DNA from: Hymenolepis diminuta
Lineage: Eukaryota > Platyhelminthes > Cestoda > Cyclophyllidea > Hymenolepididae
Assembly: GCA_900708905.1 (NCBI GenBank)
Contig: CAADRB010000106.1
Span: 79,431-143,430, forward strand
Length of the DNA: 64,000 bases
Direction: 5' to 3'
Position numbers and translations under genes: made by a program
In this document: positions 13,061-25,000 of the stretch, in pieces
Layout of the letters: each line of letters starts with the position of its first letter
Numbering within the stretch: position 1 is the first letter of the stretch
The notes under the pieces: model-generated
What the model was told of the DNA's origin: nothing
Seen by the model: only the letters and a program-made list of their open reading frames with translations
The model's database searches: none

Positions 13061-16000
13061 CTGAAAACAAAATGAAAAATGTTCATTGAAAATGATAATT
13101 TCAGGATTACGCTTTCGTAGACCCATGACATGTGAAGAGGTAGCTCAGTGGATTCCTCTGAGAAATAAAACGATCAGGCTTCAATGAAGAAGACTTCGTC
13201 TTTGGGCTGCTATAAAAAGTCTCCTCATTTCTCCTACCCAAAAGCTTATTTTAAGCATTAAATTCCAGAGAGAAATGAAAAGAAAGCCACGACTAAAACA
13301 AATCAATAAAGACGCCGAGAGAGTCCTTGGTTCGACCGAGCCGCCAAGGCTTAAATGGCAATGTCAGTTCCCATCTTTAATAGCGTAAATTCCCAACTCA
13401 AGGAAATTCAGATGAAAACTGTGAAGTGTAAAATTGCCAACCGTATGCCAATGTTCGCAGAAAGAAAAGTAATGGTCTGGCACTATCGACAGGATCACTG
13501 TTTTTCATATACAACCATCGACGAGGACTTCCAGAGCCCAATTTCCAGTTGTTTTAAGATTTATGAAAGACCGGGTGATATTTGAAACGCCACATATCAG
13601 AATATCATCTTTAATGTAGACATCGATTTCAGTGAACAAGCCTCTTTCAAAGATCACTATAAAAACCACTAGCATTTTCTTCAGACTAAGAAGAGAAGTA
13701 ACAACCCGAATCTCATGGACCAAAATTTTCTAACCTTCCCTCAAACTATTTCCTCTTTACTGTAGTCAGGCATGTGTTTATCCGAATAATAATCATGTAT
13801 ACTATCTTTATTAATAAACAGACATGTATATCGGAATACGAACAGATATTTTCCTATTCGGTTTTCACCCTCGAGTTCTTAGTAGTCCCCATTTGATTTG
13901 TCTGGCTTGTAGAACTCCACATTTATTTTAAAGAGCACTGACCATTTAAATGAACTCTTGCAAGCTTACTGCTCGCACTAGACCAATCGCCTGGTTAATT
14001 TATTGATCCCCGGGAGAGGCATTAGTATGTTCGTCCTTCTGATGAGATCACCCATAAACAGAGAAACGTTAAAGTTTACAATCTCCCTCTCTAGCTCTCT
14101 AGGTCGGCAAATGATTTATTCATTTTTCAGTTATGTAATAAAATGGTGCGAAGGCTTCAATAAAATTTTGTGTGTATTATACTGTAAAAGGAAAGAACGA
14201 TTTCAGATCAGATGTTTTTGCTGAGAGTTCAGTGTTCCCAGGTTTCTATCTAACTATATGTTGTGAAAAGTGCCTGAACCGGATAATTATGATCCACAAT
14301 TCAAACAGATACGCAATTAAGAGAAAAGCAACCATGACATGCTCCCTGTGTCTCGACATGACGCATAGGAATAAACTTGAACTAGTTACCTCTATCAATA
14401 TGTTTGTGCTTATTCATTCCCATATGAACTAGTTGGCTCTAGCGCGAAGTCATTTCCCCTAATGATGGTAATACGATGGAGCAAAGCACAAATATTGTCA
14501 GTTTGTTAATAATAAACGTAGTACATAATATACAATTCGAGTATAGTTACAGCTAAGAGAAAATAGCTTGGGAAATGCTAGGAAGATTTGGTCTATGAGA
14601 TGCTTCCATCAGCAGGAGGAATATATGCCCCTTTTCAAACGATCTTTTGAAGGGGTTAGCACTGGAACCGATGTCAACAGTAAAGACGGCATTTTAATAT
14701 GCGGTTTTTTCAACCGTACTTGTCATTTACAAGACTTAAAACAACCGAAAATTGGGCACTAGAAATCCTTGTTGACCATTGCATCCGAAAAACAATAATC
14801 TTGTTGATAATGAAAAAGCGTTGCTTCCCTCTCCGCGAGAATTTGATATTTTATTTACTTGACATCAGTCTCGATGAACTAATTAGTACTCTGAACATGT
14901 CACTTGCAAAGTAAGTAAAATCAAATACAGATAAGTTAATTTGATCTGCTCTAACAGCAAATTTTACCCATACCAACGTATCACTATGGTTATTGTGAAA
15001 ATGGGAAAAGAAGATTTTGAAAATGTTTATTTGGTTACGATCAAGGATAAAGGAATATTGACCAATTGTAAGTACTATTTTCTAACTTAATAAATTTAAA
15101 CCAGAACGTCCTAAGAATAAAACGTAACGAATCACCAGCCTACCTCAAAGCAAAGCTTTATTTTATGCTGCCAAATTCAAACACCGCACATCTTTTCCTT
15201 TATACATCGAAAGCTATATATCAAATTCCGAACTTAAACATAAGGTTTTGTCAAGAATTTCATTCAAATAGACCTAATAAATCAATGAATAGCATAAGTA
15301 TATGAAGTAGAAAAATTAATAATTATAAATTTGACAGAAATTAATCATTACAGGTATACTTTTCTACCAGGAAAATGGGATTCAGGTTTGATCAGAGATG
15401 AGCTAATGTCGTTTATTTACAAAAACAAAGATCGTTAAGCACGTGAAGTTAAGAACCCATGCACTTAGCATACAGAGATAAACTGGGAAGAGAGCGACAT
15501 TATTCGTATTAACGTTTGTGCTCATTTTGACAATTTATGAAATGAACCAACAAGCACGGATGATTTAAAATTAATTTGCTTATAACGTTATAAAATTGGT
15601 CAAAAAGACCCCAATTAAAAATTAAACGAACTGCTATATTTTACAAATATAGCAAAATATTCACCTCCGTGTCATGACTGAGTAAGAATTTGAGTAGAAC
15701 ATGCCGCATGTACTCAAAGTTGATGACATCAGTCTCATGCTGGGAGTTTGCGGTAACCACTAAAGATGCAGTAGATGCAGTAGGGGAAAGTACAGAGAGA
15801 TTTCTTGGTGCTGACATAGACATGGTCTGTTCAGTTGAAAGGGGCAAAATCGCCGGCGGACTGGAAGGTTCTTGTGGGGATGGGGGTGGCGGGGCTGCAC
15901 TAGTCGTCTGTTGTGAAATTGCATATAGAGGAGGGAGCGTCAACTCGTCAACTGTCAGTGAAGGACCTCCACTAATTCCATTTCCACCCGCTGGACCACT

Positions 16001-19000
16001 AAAATATTAGAATGACAATAGGGTTCGATGTAAACCGTAGCATAGGTAGAGAATATAGTCACCGAAATTATTGAATCATCAAGATGCTAATATTAACTTC
16101 ACAGACATAATTCACCGCACTTTATTCCGATGTTCCGAATTTCAAATTTCAGGATTCGATACTGGGTTCATTAATGGGTGAATACCAGTTGATTAAATTT
16201 AGTGGTTGATCAGTTGTTCTCAATAATATTTAACTCTTCTAATAGCAGTGGGTAGTTGATTTGCCTTTAATAAAGCATAGTTCAGCAAAATTCACTCAAG
16301 ATGAAAATGAGTGATAAATAAACGTCCCAGTATTCATGTTATTCCCATCCATGTGCACTAGTATACACATCTAAACAATCGCTTCCCCAATTATACAATA
16401 AATATGTGCAAAATGACTTATCTGAAAAATTACCTCTATCACACAAAAAAATATGTTTAAGAATATGGCAAATACAGATAAATTTTATGATTCATTAAAA
16501 TGCAATAAGTGGAACAGAGATCAATAACAAAGGGTTTTGCAATGCACTGCTCCATAAATCAAACGAAATACGTCTTGTTATTTGTAAAGAAAATAAACAG
16601 TTGAATAGAAATAAGCCGATGGCATTTCCACCACCTGCAAATCACGGTTAATACCCACTAACAGCCCTATATCACCCACTTAGTTTCTTTCAGTTCGATA
16701 AGAACTTCAATCACTTTTGATCAAAAGGATTAAATAAAGCATGAGCAGAGTAAAAGAACTTCTACTCAGAAATAAAGATCTGAAGATTTCCCACTTTTAG
16801 CTACCGGTTGAAAGTGAATTGATATGAAATATTAATATTTCAGAAAGTCAAACCAGGATGAAAACAGGGAAAAGTCACGAAAAGCTAGAACCGCTTCTTC
16901 GATAATATGTCTCATGATAGTTAAGAAAATTCAAGACTTTTACAATCCATAATTAATCAATCTCACTAGCCAAACAAATCGTACCCACGTTTCATGAGGC
17001 CGACAATGTCTTATTTGACAGTGAAGAAATCAACATAAACAAATTAGCCAGTTGACTACCAGTTGCTAAGTAAATCCCCGGTTATGTAAGGTACCTCTAT
17101 TATTATGCTTTTGTATTTTTAGATGATCACAAAATACATTATCTCATTCGCAAATACCAAATTAAATTTCATTATATTTTTTAGTACATTAAAAGAATTC
17201 GCCTTGAGCGAACTCTGACAAGCTCTTCTATGTCAAAATCACCTTCGCCAAAGTTAATAAACAATCCTTTGGGTACGAGAGCAGGTAGATGTGCCGTGGT
17301 GGCATAACCAATTTCCCTATTTAAATGACAGATCAAAGTTCTTAAGTTTGAACTTTGGAACTTAGGTGATAATGAAACGAAGTAAGTCTAATAAGTAAAA
17401 AGCAGACTACCTTGTGAATTAATCATTCAGATTAAATAGGATTCTTTTTATCTTACCTCTTATTTGGACTATTCTGATATTTATGTTGAGACCATTTATT
17501 TTCTTAAATAGCACAAAATTTTCCTTGCCATGGGCAATAATAATACTATCATAAATAAACCTAAATAAAGGGAAAATTTGAGAAAGAAATAAATGGGAAA
17601 AAGTATGGCGAATCGACAACGTACCTAACAAGTGAATTGCGGTGTTGTTGTTGTTGTTGATTGTGAGAATCTACCTCTGTGAGGGAAAGGTTGGACGCAG
17701 TGACATTCAGGCCTTGACTTTGTCGTAGACCTTGACCGAGAGCCTTCTTTAACTCCAACAGCTTTTGCTTTTGTAGTCGAATAGTCTAAAAAAACAGATA
17801 GAAGCGAAAATTTAATAGTACTTACGTGAATAACCCCAAGTACAGAGATAAATAATTAAAAAGCAAAGGACTTGTTTCGAATTTGGTCGAATTAATTTGT
17901 ATAAAAAGACCTTTTCAATATTATGGTGGCCATCAAGATTCCTTTAGTTTACTAAAGAGAGGTTTAGGTAGTAAAGGAACTTTTGTGACTGCAAATTTAC
18001 ATAAATGAAACCCATTAGGGGAATCCTAAAAGCCATCGAAAACGATAAATAATCAACGAAGAGACAATGACTGGATAAGTGATGGTGGGTAGCGGACATA
18101 TAAAGGATAAGCGAAAAGGTCTTAATTGACTAGACAAAGGAATGAATAAATTGGACTAATTGGATTTATTTTAGAATCACTTTTTTACATTTAACCAGTT
18201 GGCGAAATCATCTTTGGTTAGGCTAAATATATGAGATGGCAGATTTTTTGTGCTAAGTTTGGAGATCAGCTGGAGCTCAACAATAGATAAATCAGCTAAT
18301 TTTCGCATACTTATGCCTACACCACGCTTCTTCAATTTAACGACCAGAATAAATTTTCTGCGGTTAGATTATTTAAAATTGGTTGTAAAAAGGCAACCAA
18401 AGGCAAAATACCAACAAAAGTAAATATTCATTCACAAAAACAGAAATCTAGTGAAAAATCCGCCAAATGATGAACTACTGCCTCAAAAATTCCAATATAT
18501 TAGGAAAAAAAACGACCAGCGCCAGCTTAAAAGTGAACTTTACTTTTAAGAACCAATATCTTTCTGTATTCATTTGCCAATTTCAATAATTATGTATTAA
18601 ATTAATGATTCGTCTTAGAACAGTTTCTTACCATTTTATATAACCGTATCCAATTCCCCGAAAAGGGAATTATTTACAGTCTAATTCCTCTCCCTCCCTC
18701 TCCTTATATCAACTATGCAATGGGTTTGTAGTGGCACGAATTGTACATATCCCGACTCAGTCTTTTCAGTCAACCAGTATTAAATGAACAGAATGCAATG
18801 GAGACAGTAAAGAGCTAAAAACTTTATGCTCGTGGCGAGTTATGTCAAAGGATATAAAATTACTAAATTGACGTATCCGGATGATTAGACTTATGATGGA
18901 GGTTGTGAATTGAAAGAATATAGTACTGCACGTACAAAAGCAATTAGACTAAGCTCTTGCCAAACGTTTCATCATTCTGAGAGCAAAAATAAAGAAGACT

Positions 19001-22000
19001 AATTAACTGTAAAATGGTAACTAAAATCCATCTATTTGTCATATAAATAGGGAGCAAAAACTGACATGCAGAAAAAAAACGAGAATCACTGGTCAGGCTT
19101 ATAAGCACCACAGGGCTATGACTTTACCTAATTGGAATTAATGTGTACAAGGCCCAGATCAACAAGTGATCGGAGGAATACGGCCTCAAAGGGAGATTTC
19201 CAAATGGTTAAGCAATGTTTTAATCAACAAAAATGAACAGTTATTATTCGTATTACAAATACGATTTGGATACATAACTTCAAATAGTATAGTTACCAAA
19301 TAGGTAGAAGTAAAATAAGTCGTCTTTCTTGAAAATTAAGCGTATCTCTAGAGCTAGAGTTGCTATTCACACCTCCTTATCTATAACGTCTTCAGGATAT
19401 TTGACGGGATCACTCCTGTTGAAATATTGCTTTCAAGGGAATTGGGGTAATATGAACTGAGATTCCAATTTTCAAGCAATTCCACGGTCAAATATTTCAC
19501 GATCCAGCTCTAATTAAATTGATGCCAAAAGAAAGGTATAAATTTAAAGTACGCGAGCTTAAAGATTTGATGACTGCATCACTCCCACCACAACTTCGAT
19601 GGAACCTTAGCTGGTATAAATTAAGCTAAATTGAACGTTTCCTTTGGATCACTCTAACTAGCCATCAGAAGCCTAGATCAAGGCAACTGTAGAGATTATA
19701 AATCACTTTAGGAAAGTTAGGCGAAATTCTGATAGGTCGATCGGTTGCCCTCAAGATTATAAGCTCACTTTATAACGGAATATCGAACAATTTTACACCA
19801 ATTTAATCATTATTTTCCTCCTTAATAATTTTATTTCAAGAGTTAACCAAACAGATGACCACAATAGCCAAGAAAGTAACTTCGAATCATTATATCTATC
19901 GGTAATAATCTCATAAGTACATGGCCCATATTTATTTTGGGAAGAGAACATGCCACTAGGTCAACCTGATTATGTTTGGGTAGGATATTGACCAATACAT
20001 GATTATTCAAACGGTGGACATCGTAAACATTACCCAGTAATGAAAAAATTTCACAATTTTGTGAGAAGCAATTGAAATCGGTTAAAAAAAGTCCAACAAA
20101 GGGTGTAAAAAGATGCTAAGAGTGCAGTCAAAGTCTTACTTCATTTGATTTTTTGAATTTGGGTTGAACAATATTTACTAAATAGGTAGTTCATGTTCCA
20201 AAATTTAAATTTTATCGCGTTGATTGCAGCAAGTGTTTGTTCACTATTTACAGTACTTAATAACCGATTTTGTAATCCTGAAGATTGGTCTTGCATGTTA
20301 GTCAGCAGCCTACAGTCTTAGCGTAGCTGAGATGAGACGAGAATATTGACCAACAAACGATTATCCAAACACTGGATGTATATCTCGATTTTTACCTGAA
20401 GTTTAAGAAAGCAACTTACTTACAGCTTACTCCAACTGTAGACTCAGAGTTTGTCGGTTTCATACCAAAGTCTCTAATTGCAAACTGAAGTAATTTTTCC
20501 TTTCGTTTCGGAAATAATAAAAAAGACCAAAGATTCCAACTTCAGTTTAGTTAATAACTAGCCCTCCTATTATATATAGCGGTATTTTAACGACACAACT
20601 ATACATATCAAGTTTCATGCGCTTTTAAAAAAGTAATCATTGTAGCAGGGCACAATAGAGACAGGAAAACACTAAACTTTAACACTCGTGACGAATTATA
20701 TCATAGGACATATAATTTTGGACATTTCCCCTACACGTTTTAGTTACATAGTCTGCTCGTTTACTAGGTTGAAAGGGTCTTGAACAGGTAGAAAACTTGT
20801 TATTTCTAAAGCCTGCATCGAGAAAAACGAATAATCAGTAAAAGCCTATGAGTCAGATCTTGAAGTCTGAACTGCACAGCATTAGATCATGAGCAAACTT
20901 AACAAGCTAAATACATAACTGATCACTTTTATCCGAACTATCCTAGTTTATAAGATGTGCCTTCAACAAAGTGGCAAATTTTTTTCTGCTGAATTACCTT
21001 ATTTCGATCTGAGATGACCTCGTTCAACTCATCGATTGAAGCCCTGAGAGTTGTAACTTCATTCAACGCTTCTTGCTTCTGTTTGGATGCATTTTCTGCT
21101 ATTCTATCTGCGAAATCTTTCTCCATTTCGACGATCTGAAAGTTTGGATAGAAACAAAATTACGTAAATAGGAAGTACATAAACCAGCAAGCTTGATGTA
21201 CATTGGTGCATCAAGTCTTGACACAAATTAGCCACACTCGAAAAAGTTAAAAAAACATAACTACTTATATTTGATGTATTGTATTTACTAAAAGCCTACC
21301 TTTGACTGAAGTGTTGCCTGCACTTCCCTAAGTTCCTGACATTCCAATTCAGCCGATTGTACTGAATTTTGACTTTCAGCAAATTTATCCTGAGAGGCTT
21401 TGAGCTCTTCCCCAACACTAGCCAGCTGTTCTCTCATATCGGCAAACTGAGTCTGGTGTGTCTGTCTGAGATTTTCATTTTCTACCCGCAAGTCCTCATT
21501 GGTTTTTCTGAGAGAGTTAAGCTCGTCTTCCAATTTTGCAACCTGTGGCAAATAACTCGAGTTACTTAAAATTAATAAGTAGCCAATATATTTCAAATTG
21601 AGTAAGACAAACCCTTCCGCTGGTTTGTTGAGTGGAAGATTCGTGTTGAGAATTTGTCTCTTTCAGTTGGCCGATCTCTACCGCCTTAGCTTCAATTTGA
21701 ATGCGTAGGTCTTCTTTCTCCTGCTTTAGCTTGCTGACAAGTTTAATCCTCCTCTCAACATCCTTTTCAAGAGTCGTAATCCTTTGTTGTAGTTCCTGTT
21801 GGATCTTCTCTTTTTCGCTCTTCAGCACATCTACAGTTTTGCTGTTAGCTTCGACTTCCTTTTCCAGTACGGCTATCTGTGACTGAAGCTCTTGCTGCAA
21901 CAAATCAGAACATTTACATAAAGCCAAGTGTGGTACCACATCGCATATATCTATGTGAATGAAACATCAACACATACATATTGCGCTTCTTTCTCAACAT

Positions 22001-25000
22001 TAAGAGCATCAGTCTTGCTTGTTGCAGTTTTAAGCTCCTTTTCTAAGTTCGCAATGTGCATCTGGAGTTCATTCTAAATTAAAATATTTGTCATTATACT
22101 GCTGAAAAGTGCACTTAAGTAGTCGATAGCAAGAGCATTTGAACTTAAAACATCGTATAAGATTTACTTATTAGAAAGTTATTTTTTCAACTAATAATAT
22201 TTCTGTTGGTGTCTAGATAATTTTGATTGAGAACAGATGTAAAAAAGATCCAAATGACAAAATCAATTCAGTTAAATCAACATCAAATGAACTTACTTTC
22301 AGTTCTCCCTTCTCCTGTTTCAACAATTCAGTCATTTTGAAACTGTTTTCAAGATCCTTTTCCAGCTCAGAAATCCTTGAATGAAGCTCCTTCTACAGAT
22401 TCAAAATCAGGTCGTTTAAGGAAGGGTTTAAAAGGGTTTCGGAATTCCATGAACCAAAGCTTGACAAAAATTTAAAACATCGCCTTCTTACGGAGAACAG
22501 AGGGCATGAAATAGAGTTAAAAATTATCCACTAAGATTAAGTAACTTTGTCGTTACTATGCATATTAACAGATTGAAAATAAGTTAAAAACTCGAAAAAA
22601 TAAAACAGCGATTGAATGGAAAACAGGGATAGACTAAGAAAATGGAGTGGAGAGCTGAAAAACAACCTCAATCCTACGTTATTCAATGCTAAACCATGCT
22701 TTATTCTTGTTTGTTTTTTATAAAGGGATCGGTTTAATTTTCGACCACTCCAGACCTAGATTAAGATCAAACCGTTCTTAGCTACTTATAAACATGACTT
22801 ACTAAAGACATAGTGATCATATTCCATAACTACCTCTAACCATTATTTTAAGTTGCGTATTAATTTTAACCCTATTTTTTATCTTCATCGTATGGTTCTT
22901 TACCATGACTCGCTCCATTATCTGTAAGTTGTGTATCATTTTCCCAACGTTACCTGACACTCCTCTGGTAATTAGACACAATTTCGGCAGATGCAAAACA
23001 CACTTTTACTCTGTAATATCCTAATTATAGATATTCAGCCACCATCTATCATTAGGTGATATTGGAATTCGTAATAACTAGTCTCTTAGAATAGATACTT
23101 TTGTGAATTTATATCAAAGAAAATTTTCCACAAACATCAGAACTGTTCACATCACATGACGATAAGGAAGGTATCCTGAGCCTCTTTTATGGGTAACTCA
23201 TATTCTACCACCTCCCTTATTGACCGGAATTAACCGAAGCAATTGGTCGGTCACACTACTGCATGTGCATCGATGGATATTGACCTTATGACCTCTAATT
23301 TTTCAGGCGTGCACTGATATACGTTAACTAGTATTAAATATTAGTATTACCTTTAACTCCTCATTTTCACGCTGCAGTGCATTGGACTGCTGGAATTCGG
23401 CTTCGACTTTCTTTTCAGAGTCAGCGATTCGCAGCAGGAGCTCTTGCTATAATCGATTCAAGATGACCATGATAGTGAAACTAGGTGAAAAATTGAGTAT
23501 TCTTACTCACCTCCAATTCAGTTTTCGCTTGTTTTAAAATTTCCACTTCCTTGATGCGATCTTCGAGCTCTGATTCCAGAGATGCACTCACTGACTTAAG
23601 TTTTTCCTGTAAATTTATTAAGAAAATTTTCTAAAAATAAATTTTTTGTACCGGTGTCAATTTTTTAAAGACGGTACCCCACTAACCTTATTTTCCTCCT
23701 TTTCTTGTTTCAAAGCTTGCTCGAGAGATTGGATTCGCGAATGAAGTTCTTTCTGCGAAAACGAGAAACGGGATACTTAAGCAAAATTATGAAAAGTAAG
23801 GTCAGATCGTAGTGGAATTTGTTTTTTAAACCATACAACAGCCCAATAAATATTATCTCAGGCTCAAAATAAAAATTTTGTCATGTTTAATTCAGATAGC
23901 TAATAAGAATGACAATTAGTTTTACCTAACCAAGTGCGTTTATTCAATAAAGCAGTAAATAATACAGTACACTATTGCTGAATCACTAACTTTCTGATTT
24001 TTGAAAAAGATATACTCTTGCTTGATTATACTTTTATACCAAACTTGTCTACTTGAAAAATTTGTTGGAATTCATTTATAGACAGAGTCCCAAACAAGAG
24101 CTACATTTACAAAATGGTGGTATAAACATTGGATCGCCTCACCTTTAACTCAACATTTTCATGTTTCAATGCATTAATCTGTTGTAGACCAGCTTCAGCA
24201 TTCATTTTGGAGTCGGCTATTTGAGATTGAAGCTCTTGCTGCAAAAGTTTAAAAAACGGCAATTCTTATACTTTTAGGTTAAAAAGCATTTCAACAAAAA
24301 CTGCTAGCAGTCAACCCACTCTAAGTTCAGTTCTCTCTTGCTTCAATGTCGCAACTTCCTTGGTACGATTTTCAATCTCTGTTTCCAGGGAGGAAATCAT
24401 TGATTGAAGACTTTCCTATAAGACCAATTTAAATATCAGTAATAATTAAGCTATTGGCTTTTCGACTGAGGCTTAAAAGAATCTGTTCCCCAACCTTCAT
24501 TTCTTCCCTTTCTTGTTTCAGACCAATGGCTTGTTTTGCACCAGCTTCGATCTCCTGTTCCAGATCTTGTATTCGACATTGAAGTTTTTTCTGTAAATGT
24601 GATCAAATAAGAAGGCAAATTAATGAAGGCATTCCAATTTGCCCAAATATTTAAGGAACTGAGTGACGAGGTAAACGTAAAATAAGCAAATAGTAGAATA
24701 TGAGCTAAACAAGACCTAAGTAAGCAAAACCAAAACGTTCTTCAAATCATACACTAAAAAGTGCAGATAAAATAAGATTTGTTTTGATCACCGATCACAT
24801 ATCTGAAATATCATTGCAAAAGCCAAAGCATGCAAAACTGTGAGCAAAATGTAGCTTTTATGGTACCTTTATTTCTTCGTTTTCGCGTCTGAGTTCGTCA
24901 GTTTGTTGAAGCTTAGCTCTCATGTCCTCTTCGGAGTTGGCCAATCGAGATTGGAGTTCTTGCTACGATAAAATGAAACCGAATATTAATTTTATGACAA

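Larger units (their letters stand above)
13061..15664. other. Last golgin intron, with repeat family A copies
   Basis: No exon is seen in this 2.6 kb intron. It holds two copies of an unnamed dispersed repeat in opposite orientations (about 13500-13710 minus, 14570-14830 plus), so the two could pair as an inverted repeat. It also holds a tRNA-like phrase (GGTAGCTCAGTGG) near 13139 that may be the head of a short interspersed element. Confidence 0.5.

Noticed and set aside
15690..16010. 106-codon plus-strand frame rich in glycine
   Set aside because: Complement of the proline/serine-rich linker in golgin exon 28.
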